A stretch of DNA of 64,000 bases from Cavia porcellus (Eukaryota > Chordata > Mammalia > Rodentia > Caviidae), in contig NW_026947499.1 of assembly GCF_034190915.1 (NCBI RefSeq), forward strand, positions 4,959,950 to 5,023,949, in the 5' to 3' direction. This document shows positions 46,532 through 57,043 of this stretch, piece after piece. Below the pieces are notes generated by a model that was not told the origin of the DNA, made no database searches, and was given only the letters and a program-made list of their open reading frames with translations. How positions within the stretch are numbered: position 1 is the stretch's first letter; each line of letters opens with the position of its first letter. The position numbers and the translations under genes were made by a program.

Positions 46532-49500
46532 TTACATTAGGGAAACTATTCGGTATTCATACATGCGAGATTGATTTATTTCACTTATGAGTATGGTCTC
46601 AAGCTGCGCCCATTTATTGATAAATATCTCAATGCAATCCTTCTTTATAGCTGAATAATACTCCATTGTATAGAAATACCACAACTTTTTTATCCATTCC
46701 TCAGTTGATGGACACTTGGGTTGTTTCCAAGATCTGGCGATTACAAATTGTGCTGCTATAAACATAGGTGCACATATATCCCTGTGGTATGATGCTTTCA
46801 GTTCTTCTGGGAATATGCCTAGAAGTGGAATAGCTGGAATAAATGGGATTTCCAATCCCAACTTTTTGAGAAACCTCCAGACAGATCTCCACAAAGGCTG
46901 TACCAGTCTACACTCCCACCAACAGTGCAGGAGAGTTCCTTTTTCCCCACAGCCTCTCCAGCATTTGTTGTTGTTGGTTTTCTTGATCCTGGCCATTCTT
47001 TCAGGAGTGAGATGGTATCTCAGTGTGGTTTTAATTTGCATTTCTCTAATGGCCAATGATGATGAGCATTTTTTCATGTATTTATTTGCCATTTGCATTT
47101 CTTCATCTGAGAATTGCGTATTCATCTCAGATGCCCATTTTTGGATTGGATCTTTGAATTTTGAAGGTCTGAGTTTTTTTAATTCTTTATATGTTTTAGA
47201 CAAGAGGCCCTTGTCTGAGAGAGAGTTCACTAAAATCTTTTCCCAGTTTGTGGGTTTTCTTTTCACTATGCTGGAGATTTCTTTTGACATGCAAAAACTT
47301 TTTAATAAGAAGAGGTCCCAGTTATTGATTCTGGGAAGTATTTCCCGTGCAGTTTGAGTCCTATTCATGAATTCTCTACCTACTCCTATGCCTCCAAGGT
47401 TTCTACCCAATTTGTCTTCCAATAGATTTAGCGTTTCTGTTTTAATATTCAGATCTTTGACCCATTTAGATTTTAATTTAGTACATGGTGATAGACATGG
47501 GTCTAGCTTTAGTTTTCGGCAAATGGGGAGCCAGTTTTTCCAGCACCATTTATTAAAGAGACTGTCGTTCTTCCAGTGAACCTGCTTGGCTCCTTTATCG
47601 AAGATAAGGTGGTTGAGTGTGTTTGTAGTTGTGGTTGTATCTTCTAATCTATTCCATTGATCTTCAGCTCTGTTTTGATTCCAATACCATGTTGATTTTA
47701 CTACTGTTGCTTTGTAGTATAATTTCAAGTCAGGGATTGTGATGCCTCCTGCTTTGTCTTTGCTGCTTAGAATTGCTTTTGCGATTCTAGGTCTCTTCTG
47801 GTTCCAGATGAAATTTAGGAGTGATTTCTCTAGATCTATAAGGTATGTTGATGGTATTTCTATTGGGATTGCATTGAATCTGTATAAGAGTTTTGGGAGA
47901 ATGGCCATCTTCACAATGTTTGTTCTTCCTATCCATGAGCAAGGGATGTCTTTCCATTTTCTGAGATCATCTTCAATTTCCTTTTTCAGTGTAATATAGT
48001 TTTCACTGTATAAGTCTTTCACTTCTTTTGTAAGAGTAATTCCTAAATATTTCATTTTTTTGCTTGCTAATGTGAATAGACCAGTTTCCCTTATTTCCCT
48101 CTCTGTGGTTTTGTTGTTTGTGTATAGGAATGCTATTGATTTCTGAGTATTGATTTTGTATCCAGCCACATTACTGAATTTATTTATTGTATCTAAGAGT
48201 CTTTCAATGGAGCTTAGGGGGTCTTCTATGTAGAGTATCATGTCATCTGCAAACAATGACAACTTAACTTCTTCTTTTCCTATATTTACCCCTTTTATTT
48301 CTCTTTCTTGCCTAATTGCTCTGGCTAGTACTTCCAGTACTATATTAAATAGGAGTGGTGATAAAGGACATCCTTGTCTTGTGCCTGATTTTAAAGTAAA
48401 GGCTTTCAATTTTTGGCCATTTAGTATGATGCTGGCTGTTGGTTTGTCATAAATGGCCTTTATTATATTGAGGTAAAGACCATCTATTCCAATTTTCTGT
48501 AGAGTTTTTATCATGAATAAATGTTGGACCTTATCGAAGGCTTTTTCTGCATCTATAGAAATGATCATGTGATTCTTATTTTTGGCTTTATTGATATGGT
48601 GAATTACATTTATTGATTTGCGTATGTTGAACCATCCTTGCATTCCTGGGATGAATCCCACTTGGTCATGGTGTATAATCTTCTTGATGATTTGCTGGAT
48701 CCTATTTGCCAATATTTTATTGAGGATTTTTGCATCTGTGTTCATTAGGGAGATCGGTCTATAGTTCTCTTTTTTAGTTGGGTCTTTCTCAGGTTTTGGT
48801 ACTAGAGTGATATTTGCTTCCAGGAATGACTTAGGCAGGATTGCTTCCCTTTCAATTTCATTGAATAGTTTGAGGAGTGTCGGCATTAGGTCTTCTTTGT
48901 ATTTCTTGTAGAATTCTGCAGTGAATCCATCTGGGCCTGGGCTCTTCTTGGTGGGTAAGGACTTAATTACATTTTCAATTTCAGTAACCGAGATTGGGTT
49001 ATTCAACAGTTTTACATCCTCTTGATCTAGCTTTGGCACTTCATATGCTTCTAAGAAACTGTCTATTTCTTCTGTGTTATCAAACTTTTGAGAGTAGAGG
49101 TTTTCAAAATAGGTGTTGATGATCTTCTGTATTTCTATTGGGTCTGTAGTGACTTCTCCTTTTTCATTTCTTATTGCATGAATTTGAGCTTTTTCTTCCC
49201 TTTTTTTAATAAGGTTGGCTAGGGGCTTATCGATTTTATTTATTCTTTCAAAGAACCAACTCTTTGATTTGTTGATCCTTTGGATTGTTTTCTTAGTCTC
49301 TATTGCATTGATTTCTGCTCTGATTTTTATAATTTCCTCTCTTCTTTTGGCTTTGGGCTTGATTTGCTCTTCCTTTTCTAGCTGTTTGAGGTGTAGCATC
49401 AAGTTATTTATTTGTATTCGTTCTGTTTTCCTGATGTGGGAACTCAGTGCAATAAATTTTCCTCTCAGAACGGCTTTCATTGTATCCCACAGATTCCGGT

Positions 49501-50371
49501 AAGTTGTATCTGCATTTTCATTTTCTTTTAGGTATTGTTTGATTTCTTCTTTAATTTCTTCTGTGACCCACTGATTACTCAAGAGTGTGTTATTCAGTTT
49601 CCATGTGTTTGTGGGATTTTTGCGGTATCTTTTATCATTAATTTCTAATTTCAGAGCGCTGTGATCCGATAACATGCAAGGGATGATTTCAGCTCTTTTG
49701 CACTTGTTTAAATATGTTTTATGAGCTAATATATGGTCTATTTTAGAAAATGATCCATGTACTGCTGAGAAGAATGTGTATTCTGATGTTGTTGGGTGGA
49801 ACATTCTGTATATGTCTATCAAACCCATTTGTTCACAGGTATGATTCAGTTCTGTTATTTCTTTACTCATTTTCTGTCTGGTCGATCTGTCCCTTGGTGT
49901 CAATGGCGTATTAAGGTCTCCCGTTACAATTGTGTTACTGATAATTTGAGTTTTCATTTCTGTTAATAATTGTTTTATATAACTGGGCGCTCTGGAGTTT
50001 GGTGCGTATATATTTAAGATAGTTATCTCTTCCTCTTGGAGTTTTCCCCTTACGAGTATGTAGTGACCTTCTTTGTCCTTTATGGTCATTGTTGGTTTAA
50101 AGTTCACGTTGTCTGCAAACAGAATGGCTACTCCTGCCTTTTTTTGGATTCCTGCTGCATGAAGAATTGTTTTCCATCCTTTGACTTTCAGTCTGTGAGT
50201 ATCCTTCTGGGTTAGATGGGTTTCCTGTAAACAGCATATGGTTGGATTTTGTTTCTTGATCCATTCTGCTAGTCTGTTTCTTTTGATTGGTGCATTGAGA
50301 CCATTTACATTAATGGTTATTACTGTTAAATGTTGTTTAATTGTAGGATTCTTATCTCTCTGCTGTTGCAT
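46532..50371 (-). CDS. L1 ORF2p: endonuclease and reverse transcriptase
   Basis: 1279 aa, close to the 1275 aa of human ORF2p, uninterrupted. ORF2p nicks target DNA and reverse-transcribes L1 RNA from the nick. The endonuclease domain (about 1-245) shows INVNGLN (N21), QETHL (E50), YAPN (122-125), GDLN (D152, N154), SKIDHIL and LSDHSAL, matching the APE-type active site with a constant +7 offset from human numbering. The reverse transcriptase domain (about 500-790) has [27 protein letters not shown] and FADD (D709-D710). The C-terminal cysteine motif CX3CX7HX4C is C1137, C1141, H1149 and C1154. The start is the first Met, 19 nt after the ORF1 stop. Translation probably depends on the bicistronic L1 RNA, as in other L1s. 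No missing key residue was seen; activity is not shown by sequence alone. Confidence 0.97.
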   Translation of the reverse strand: MQQQRDKNPTIKQHLTVITINVNGLNAPIKRNRLAEWIKKQNPTICCLQETHLTQKDTHRLKVKGWKTILHAAGIQKKAGVAILFADNVNFKPTMTIKDKEGHYILVRGKLQEEEITILNIYAPNSRAPSYIKQLLTEMKTQIISNTIVTGDLNTPLTPRDRSTRQKMSKEITELNHTCEQMGLIDIYRMFHPTTSEYTFFSAVHGSFSKIDHILAHKTYLNKCKRAEIIPCMLSDHSALKLEINDKRYRKNPTNTWKLNNTLLSNQWVTEEIKEEIKQYLKENENADTTYRNLWDTMKAVLRGKFIALSSHIRKTERIQINNLMLHLKQLEKEEQIKPKAKRREEIIKIRAEINAIETKKTIQRINKSKSWFFERINKIDKPLANLIKKREEKAQIHAIRNEKGEVTTDPIEIQKIINTYFENLYSQKFDNTEEIDSFLEAYEVPKLDQEDVKLLNNPISVTEIENVIKSLPTKKSPGPDGFTAEFYKKYKEDLMPTLLKLFNEIEREAILPKSFLEANITLVPKPEKDPTKKENYRPISLMNTDAKILNKILANRIQQIIKKIIHHDQVGFIPGMQGWFNIRKSINVIHHINKAKNKNHMIISIDAEKAFDKVQHLFMIKTLQKIGIDGLYLNIIKAIYDKPTASIILNGQKLKAFTLKSGTRQGCPLSPLLFNIVLEVLARAIRQEREIKGVNIGKEEVKLSLFADDMILYIEDPLSSIERLLDTINKFSNVAGYKINTQKSIAFLYTNNKTTEREIRETGLFTLASKKMKYLGITLTKEVKDLYSENYITLKKEIEDDLRKWKDIPCSWIGRTNIVKMAILPKLLYRFNAIPIEIPSTYLIDLEKSLLNFIWNQKRPRIAKAILSSKDKAGGITIPDLKLYYKATVVKSTWYWNQNRAEDQWNRLEDTTTTTNTLNHLIFDKGAKQVHWKNDSLFNKWCWKNWLPICRKLKLDPCLSPCTKLKSKWVKDLNIKTETLNLLEDKLGRNLGGIGVGREFMNRTQTAREILPRINNWDLFLLKSFCMSKEISSIVKRKPTNWEKILVNSLSDKGLLSKTYKELKKLRPSKFKDPIQKWASEMNTQFSDEEMQMANKYMKKCSSSLAIREMQIKTTLRYHLTPERMARIKKTNNNKCWRGCGEKGTLLHCWWECRLVQPLWRSVWRFLKKLGLEIPFIPAIPLLGIFPEELKASYHRDICAPMFIAAQFVIARSWKQPKCPSTEEWIKKLWYFYTMEYYSAIKKDCIEIFINKWAQLETILISEINQSRMYEYRIVSLM

Positions 50372-50390
50372 CTTTATCTTTCTGTTCTGT

Positions 50391-51443
50391 TTAATTATTT
50401 GCTTTGCTTAGTGGTTTTTTCCTTTGTGTATCTAAACTGTCTTTCAATATTTTTTGCAGGGTTGGTTTGGTGTTCATGAAGTTCTTCAGCTGTTCTTTGT
50501 CATGGAAGTTTCGTATTTCACCATCTATTTTAAATGATAGTGTTGCAGGATATATCAGTCTAGGTTGGAAATCATTTTGCTTTAGGATCTGGAATACTTC
50601 ACTCCATGCTCTTCTTGACTTTATTGTTTGTGCTGAGAAGTCTGCTGTGATTCTGATAGGTTTTCCTTTATAAGTGATCTGTCTTTTCTCTCTGACAGCT
50701 TTTAATAATCTATTCTTGTGTTGGATTTCTGGGATGGTGATTATTATATGTCTGGGTGTAGTTTTATTTTGGTTATGACTATTTGGAGTTCTATATGCTT
50801 CACTGATCCTGATGTCAGTTTCTGATCTCATGCTTGGGAAGTTTTCAGCTATTGCTTCTCTAAATATCCTCTTGATATCCTTTATGTTGTCTCCTTCTTT
50901 TTCATTAATCCCTATCATTCTTATGTTATTCTTCTTTGCATCATCTTGCAGTTGTTGAATTGTTATTTCCTGATTCCTTGTTATTTTTAAAAGATCTTTC
51001 CTTTCCTGTTCACTTGCTGCAATCCTGTCTTCAAGGTCTGAAATTCTGTCTTCACTTTCATTAAGGCGGTTTTTACAACTTTCAGTGGAGTTTTTTATTT
51101 CCTGTATATCTCTGTGCATCTGCATTATGTATTCTGTTTGTTTCTTATATTGCTCGTCTAGGGATTCTATCTTTTTGTTTAATTCCTCCAATTTTTTATC
51201 TGTGTTTTCTTTAGATATATTTAGAATCTCTTTCATTTCTTTTATCATTTCTTCTTTTATCTGAGAAATTATTTCGAGTTTGAATTTCTTTAAAGCTTCC
51301 TGGAGTTGCTTGTCAACTTCAGTAGCTATTGTGTCTAATATATGAGGAGGATGGGATATATTTTCTTCTAAATACACTTCTCCTAGGGTTTCCTGAGTTG
51401 GGCTGGAGGTTTGAGGTTGTAATTTGGTCTTTCGTTTTGTCAT
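50391..51443 (-). CDS. L1 ORF1p: trimeric RNA-binding chaperone
   Basis: 350 aa, in the usual mammalian size range (human 338, mouse about 370). ORF1p coats L1 RNA as trimers in cytoplasmic particles and has nucleic-acid chaperone activity. A basic, Ser/Thr/Gln-rich N-terminus (1-35) leads into a long heptad-rich coiled coil (about 43-168), including [17 protein letters not shown] (125-141). The RRM-like region (about 172-255) has [15 protein letters not shown] (172-186) and [10 protein letters not shown]. The C-terminal domain (about 256-335) keeps [13 protein letters not shown] (258-270), [17 protein letters not shown] (293-304) and TKPTLQ. It ends 19 nt before the ORF2 Met. The start is the first Met of a frame that opens after the unique 5' UTR. 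All regions are intact. Confidence 0.96.
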   Translation of the reverse strand: MTKRKTKLQPQTSSPTQETLGEVYLEENISHPPHILDTIATEVDKQLQEALKKFKLEIISQIKEEMIKEMKEILNISKENTDKKLEELNKKIESLDEQYKKQTEYIMQMHRDIQEIKNSTESCKNRLNESEDRISDLEDRIAASEQERKDLLKITRNQEITIQQLQDDAKKNNIRMIGINEKEGDNIKDIKRIFREAIAENFPSMRSETDIRISEAYRTPNSHNQNKTTPRHIIITIPEIQHKNRLLKAVREKRQITYKGKPIRITADFSAQTIKSRRAWSEVFQILKQNDFQPRLIYPATLSFKIDGEIRNFHDKEQLKNFMNTKPTLQKILKDSLDTQRKKPLSKANN

Positions 51444-51739
51444 TTTCCTATATTTCTGTGTTTCAAGTGTTATTTGAAAGCCTCCTCAGGATCTGTTGAA
51501 AATCCCCTTCTATGTTTGCAGCTACTGAGACTCTGGCACCCCTCTACCCCAGGCCATTGGGCCTGCAGAACCAATGGCCCTTCTCTGCTTGATCAGAACT
51601 CCGCGGTTCCAGACAAGCTGGGCCTCAGGGACACTGTGCACCCACCTGCCCCTTGGTAGATCCACAGCTCTTGGATCGCAGCCGGGTTAGGGTACTCACC
51701 ACAGACCGCAGTGCCTCAGGAGCCTGTGATCCCTCCCTG
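51444..51739 (-). promoter_or_regulatory. L1 5' UTR, non-monomeric part and degenerate proximal monomer
   Basis: Between ORF1 and the clean monomers lies about 300 bp, unique at first. From about 51640 it faintly matches the monomer: 'gggttagggtactcaccaca' corresponds to the 'ggctgggtacgggccgagg' block. This is the oldest, ORF1-proximal monomer, as in murine L1s where the inner monomer is degenerate. Confidence 0.7.
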
Positions 51740-53070
51740 CTGGCAGAGATATCCACAAACCTCCAGACAAAGGAAGGGCCTCCTGCGGGCACTCCGGATC
51801 TACCCCGCTCCTCCTCTGCACGCAGATGGCTATGCGCGGCTGGGCTCAGGCCGAGGTGCCTCAGGAACCCGGGACCCCTCCTCCTCCAGACAAAGGAAGG
51901 GGCCTCTGCAGGCGGCTCCGGGTCCGCGCAGCTCCTCCTCCGCACACCGACCGCCAGGCGCGGCTGGGTACGGGCCGAGGTGCCCCAGGAACCCGGGACC
52001 CCTCCTCCTCCAGACAAAGGACGGGGCCTCTGCAGGCGGCTCCGGGTCCGCGCAGCTCCTCCTCCGCACACCGAAGGCCAGGTGCTGCTGGGTACGGGCC
52101 GAGGTGCCCCAGGAACCCGGGACCCCTCCTCCTCCAGACAAAGGACGGGGCCTCTGCAGGCGGCTCCGGGTCCGCGCAGCTCCTCCTCCGCTCACCGAAG
52201 GCCAGGCGCGGCTGGGTACGGGCCGAGGTGCCCCAGGAACCCGGGACCCCTCCTCCTCCAGACAAAGGACGGGGCCTCTGCAGGCGGCTCCGGGTCCGCG
52301 CAGCTCCTCCTCCGCTCACCGACGGCCAGGCGCTGCTGGGTACGGGCCGAGGTGCCCCCGGAACCCGGGACCCTTCCTCCTCCAGACAAAGGACGGGGCC
52401 TCTGCAGGCGGCTCCGGGTCCGCGCAGCTCCTCCTCCGCTCACCGAAGGCCAGGCGCGGCTGGGTACGGGCCGAGGTGCCCCAGGAACCCGGGACCCCTC
52501 CTCCTCCAGACAAAGGACGGGGCCTCTGCAGGCGGCTCCGGGTCCGCGCAGCTCCTCCTCCGCACACCGACGGCCAGGCGCTGCTGGGTACGGGCCGAGG
52601 TGCCCCCGGAACCCGGGACCCTTCCTCCTCCAGACAAAGGACGGGGCCTCTGCAGGCGGCTCCGGGTCCGCGCAGCTCCTCCTCCGCTCACCGAAGGCCA
52701 GGCGCGGCTGGGTACGGGCCGAGGTGCCCCAGGAACCCGGGACCCCTCCTCCTCCAGACAAAGGACGGGGCCTCTGCAGGCGGCTCCGGGTCCGCGCAGC
52801 TCCTCCTCCGCACACCGACGGCCAGGCGCTGCTGGGTACGGGCCGAGGTGCCCCAGGAACCCGGGACCCCTCCTCCTCCAGACAAAGGACGGGGCCTCTG
52901 CAGGCGGCTCCGGGTCCGCGCAGCTCCTCCTCCGCTCACCGAAGGCCAGGCGCGGCTGGGTACGGGCCGAGGTGCCCCAGGAACCCGGGACCCCTCCTCC
53001 TCCAGACAAAGGACGGGGCCTCTGCAGGCGGCTCCGGGTCCGCGCAGCTCCTCCTCCGCTCACCGAAGGC
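51740..53070 (-). promoter_or_regulatory. L1 promoter: 124-bp tandem monomers
   Basis: The anchor '[a/c]ggaaccc' recurs at 51863, 51987, 52111, 52235, 52359, 52483, 52607, 52731, 52855 and 52979, each step exactly 124 bp. Units are GC- and CpG-rich and nearly identical. Murine L1 monomers act as internal RNA polymerase II promoters, which is the presumed role here. Two unit types alternate: GCGCGGCTGGG and GCGCTGCTGGG. The array ends inside a monomer at the insertion boundary. In all three plus-strand frames it has no stop codon, producing large spurious ORFs (51653-53173, 51711-53084, 51826-53094). Confidence 0.95.
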
Positions 53071-53082
53071 CCAGAACCTCTT
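53071..53082. repeat. L1 target-site duplication, 5' side of element
   Basis: CCAGAACCTCTT, identical to 45436-45447. It directly abuts the truncated outermost monomer. Confidence 0.92.
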
Positions 53083-53420
53083 AAGTTACAATAAATGCCT
53101 GCTCACGTCCAATCCTGACACCACAGGCACAAACCAAGGACTCTGTGTCCACACCTGCCAGCAGCCTTCCTGACTCCTGCCCCTATCCCCATCAATCCTG
53201 AGCAAGGCAATCAAGACTGTGCACCTCCAACCAGCCAATGGGCAAGAGGTCAGCAGCTCCTGCTGAGTTAGGGCTGAGACTCCAGAGCTCTGTGGTTGCT
53301 CACCCTGCCTGCCACCTCTCACTTGTGCCCTTCTGCATAAGAAACCTTCAACTGCCTTGGCAAGATTCCCTGTTCTGTGTCTGAGTGTTTTCTTGTTGCC
53401 ACTGACAATCTGAGTCTGGG
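53071..53420 (+). mobile_element. Possible retroviral LTR, right half
   Basis: After the L1 the plus strand continues with 'acaataaatgcctgctcacg', 'aaccagccaatgggcaagag' (CCAAT-like), 'tctgcataagaaaccttcaa' (weak TATA-like) and 'ttccctgttctgtgtctgag'. The order and style suggest a U3-R-U5 stretch. No primer-binding site or coding region was confirmed. Confidence 0.3.
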
Positions 53421-56320
53421 AAATTAGTCTGAACGCAGCTGCCACCCCAACCCAAACAAGGTCCTGTTTCTGTCCTGGAGACAGGGTGTCCCTGACACTG
53501 TCTCGCTGTCCCAGCCCCTGGGATCCTTTTCCTTTATTACTATTGATCTTTCCTCTTCCTTTGAAGAACCTGCTGGTGTGAGAGAACAGGGTATAATCAG
53601 ACTCTCTGCCTATGACAAAACTCACAGCAGTGTTCCTCACATGAACTGAGTAGGGTTCCTCCCTCCATCTCTTGTACATAGCAAGCAGCAAGCACTTCCT
53701 CCTCAGCAGTGTGCTGGGTTTGCAACACTATGCAAATGGACTCGATGTCCCCATTGTTATGAAGAGAAGGAAACTTGGAGAGACACGCCCATGGCACAGA
53801 GCAAGGCACAGAGATCAGATTCAGGGTCTGAACTGTGCTGGGAGGCAGAGAGATTGAAAGAAGACAGGGACACACTCTAATCAGCCAGCCCAGCTCTGAT
53901 TTCCACTCACATGGATCAGAACTGTGGATGTTAAATTCCAGGCAGGGAACCCTAAAGACGTAGCAGCAAGGTGACAAGATGGGCAAAGTACAGGTGATCC
54001 CAACACATCCAGTGTGTGCGGAAAAAGCCCTCACCAGGTTTGGCCAATCTTACAGAAGGCGCTGGAGAGAGCAGGCGATGCCTCCTGTCCTTGCTGGCAT
54101 AGGATTCACAAAGAGGCCAGCAGGCAACAGCAGCAGTGCCTCACAGGTAGATTTGCAGGTGTGTGTGGGAATGGGGTGGGGGGACGGGACAGGACAGTAG
54201 GGGAGGGAGAGGACAGGGAGGGGTGGAGATACGGGCCTGTCTTCCAGCAAAACCCCAAGAACCTTCATGTGCATTAACGCTCACACCCCACTTCCAGGCT
54301 TGTCCATCCTCGCCCTTCCTTGACCTCATTTTCCTGAGGATAAATGCTGTCTAACGGAGCTGAGGCAGTGACATTTGCAGTAGGCTAAAGACTAACGACA
54401 CTGATGACATCCTTGCTGCTGGTTCAACATCATTTTGGTGCTGATTTCACCTCTTGCTGCACTCATCCCAAGGGCAGAGGCTAAGGTTTTCTTTTAAAGC
54501 TATTTAGTAAATGTCTGCACTAATTGAGATCCAAATAAGCTAATGACACTTTGAAGACTGCCAATGAACCCCGCCACCCCCTGTGAGCACTGAGTTATTG
54601 TTCCTGTCACCACCCACCCTCCACCCGCACTTTGTAGTGCATCTTTGTCTGGATTTGTTTTCTAACCACAGGTCACAAACAAACTCAGGATGGCTTAGAA
54701 ACGTAACCAACCCCGCTAGGGAGAACACTGGCCTCTTCACACTCCTGCCTGCAATGCACATTCCTTGGGAAAGGATGCCAACTACTGGCCTTTGTAATGT
54801 GTCGGATTCATTTGTTTAATAAAGGTAGTTCGGGCTACCGCCTGCAGGTGTTCTGGGCAACAGAAGAGGCCTCTTTGCCCCTTACACCTGATGTCAGCCT
54901 TGAAGACAAATATTAAGCCTCACATTTGTCTTTTGAAAAGCGACCGCTCAGGACCAAGTCCACGTTTCCCAGGAGCAGGCGCGGTTTTTAGCTGAGTTTA
55001 TCGCCGACCACTGCAAAGCCTGAATCTTGCGTATAAGACAGTGTTTCCTCCTTCTTTCTGAGACACAGCATAGTGGTCCCTCCGGGTCCATATCTGTGCC
55101 TAAAATGCCACTGTCAGTGTGTGGAGGTGACACCTTTGGTTCACCGCTGTCCTTCAGTTCCCTCTTCTCTACAGCCAGCGTTACAGTTAGGGCTGTGACT
55201 CCTGGGAGAAGCAGATCCACACTGTGACCCACAGGGGAAAGTGCATGTGACTTGGAATGAAGGGATCCTACTGAGGCCGGGTTCTGGCCCCTTCTAAGTC
55301 AGGCTGACAGCCATGCAGGTGACACTCCCGATCCACTCAGAGCTCTACAGACTGAAACAATTTCAAGCCCCATTAAATAACTGTTAATCTTCACTGGGTG
55401 AGGTGCATATTATCTTGGCTAAATACCTCTGTTTCCAAGAGCTGGTCTGCTTTAAAATTTCTATGTACAAAAGCCAGACAGGACCTCTTAGTTACAGTGG
55501 GTTGTTAAAGCCATTGAACTATAGTCAAGCCATTGAAAAATAGTCCTGTGGAGAAGAATGAGATAAATCTTGATGTTTTAACTTTAAGCCAGATGCTGAG
55601 CTATTACACTATTCCATTATCTAAATGTGACAGTGCTACAAGCAAATGTCCCCCTGCCTGACAGATTAGTCTACTTGACAGTCAGCATTTATGCTGTGTG
55701 TTTATAGAGTGATGGCCACTCACAAAGGCGGTGTCATTCAGCCTGGCCTCTGCCTGCCCTGGCCACCTCCATTAACGCACCCATTAGGACACAAAGGGGA
55801 CTCATCTAAATGCCACAGGAAGAGAAAGCACCTGCAGCCTTCAGCCACACAGGTAGGCACCTCTGTCGCTCTGTGTGTTCCACCTGGAGCACATGTATTG
55901 GGACCAGGAATGGAACTGCATCACATTCTGTAACATGCAAGCCCTGAGAGGCTTCTCACTGAGTGAGCTTCTCTTGTAACCTTATTTATGAAAACAAGGC
56001 AGCATTGGTGACTCACTCGTTACACAGTTTCCACATGCGAGGCAGAGCCGGTGAGCCTCACTGGTGTTCTCATCAGTGTCATAATACCCACAGCAACAGT
56101 GACCTCGCCGCAGCTCAGAGTGTGCAGGCCTGGCCAGGAGGACTCCCGGCTCCTCCCGTCTAACACTGCCCAGCCTCACAGAGGCCGCTGCTGCACCTTT
56201 GCTACCTCCTGCAGCAACCTGGTTGTTCCTTCAGGGCCCTGTAGCCTCTCCGTGGGAGCCTGTTTATCCCCACCTCCCATGAGCACCAGAAGGTAGAGTA
56301 CCTGCCTTTGTCACCTTGGT
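53421..56320. other. Single-copy non-coding stretch with MIR fragment, no gene seen
   Basis: Frames up to 201 codons (53086-53691 minus) and 145 codons (53597-54034 minus) show no domain. An MIR-like sense fragment lies at about 53700-53850 ('gtgtgctgggtttgcaacac', 'gaaggaaacttggagagaca'). An AT-richer block at about 54370-54560 is unassigned. Confidence 0.5.
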
Positions 56321-56335
56321 CCCCCCCCCCCCCCC
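56321..56335. repeat. Poly(C)15 run
   Basis: Fifteen consecutive C's. Such runs are length-unstable and prone to sequencing error, so the count may be inexact. Confidence 0.9.
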
Positions 56336-56927
56336 GCCACCAAGGTAGGACACATGCTTGTGATCAAGAAATGTCTGTTGGATGATTAAATTAGCAAAAT
56401 GAATTATTTTTGGTGACAACAGAATACTTTGTGGGATTTACGGTCTTGTTGCCACAATTGCTCAACAATTAGTTTTGTTTTTCTGCTCACCAGATCTGTA
56501 TTGATATCCTCACAGGTCCATGTACAGGCGGAGGTGGTGCACACCCATCTGGTGACTCCAGAGGAGGAGAAAGGAAGGAACAAAGACAGACCCTGCATGG
56601 GGCAGGTGGGGTCACTGACCTAACACAGGTTGATCTTGGGACACACAAACTCCTGAGGCTTCGGGAGTCTCAGACACACTTAGCTAAACTTCCAGCCCCT
56701 ATTTTTAACTCTAGAATAAGCAAGGCAGAGAAGATGGCATTTCCTGTGGACTAAGTTTACTGTGTGACTCTGCTTGCCCTGGTGGTTCTGACCAGCTAAT
56801 AAACCCCAAAGTGCACGGATGTCAGAGAAAATTCTATGATGACCAACACCCCCCCCCAAAAAAAAAAACTTCCCTTGTATCAAGGATACTCAGTTAGTGC
56901 AAACCAAGCTCAAATTGGCTTATGCAA
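56336..56927. other. Single-copy non-coding stretch, no gene seen
   Basis: Short frames only. Near 56850 there is a C8/A10 run typical of unstable homopolymers. Confidence 0.5.
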
Positions 56928-57043
56928 GAAAAATTTTCAAAACTCAAAGAAAAACAATTTTCAAAATCCAAAAAAAAAAATCCAAAAATTTTTGGAAAAG
57001 TTTCAAAATCCAAAGAAATAAAAATTTTCAAAATCCAAAAGAA
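56928..57043. repeat. A/T-rich 24-bp periodic tract with palindrome
   Basis: The motif TTTTCAAAATCCAAA or close variants begins at 56934, 56958, about 57001 (one T short) and 57025, two pairs spaced 24 bp. A perfect 16-bp palindrome, TCCAAAAATTTTTGGA, lies at 56981-56996 between them. Frames across it are Lys-rich artefacts. Confidence 0.8.

Larger units (their letters stand above)
45448..53070 (-). mobile_element. Full-length intact LINE-1 retrotransposon
   Basis: In sense order from 53070 down to 45448: about ten 124-bp GC-rich promoter monomers and one degenerate monomer, a short unique 5' UTR, ORF1, a 19-nt spacer, ORF2, a 3' UTR, AATAAA and poly(A). Perfect 12-bp target-site duplications flank it. 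The inferred pre-insertion strand reads CCAGAACCTCTT|AAGTTA, so the nick lies at CTCTT/AA, close to the L1 endonuclease consensus TTTT/AA. Neither ORF carries a stop or frameshift. Every diagnostic catalytic residue checked is present. Together these indicate a young and possibly mobile copy; activity itself is inference. Confidence 0.97.

Noticed and set aside
46716..47357. 213-codon plus-strand ORF opposite L1 ORF2
   Set aside because: Antisense shadow of ORF2; the minus-strand ORF2 explains the sequence.
52192..53063. Minus-strand ORFs of about 207 codons in the monomer array
   Set aside because: They are monomer translations whose ends depend on whether a unit reads GCTCACC or GCACACC; not genes.
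51653..53173. Large plus-strand ORFs of 506, 457 and 422 codons
   Set aside because: All three frames translate the same 124-bp GC-rich L1 promoter monomer in rotation, antisense to the element. No protein-like constraint or domain.
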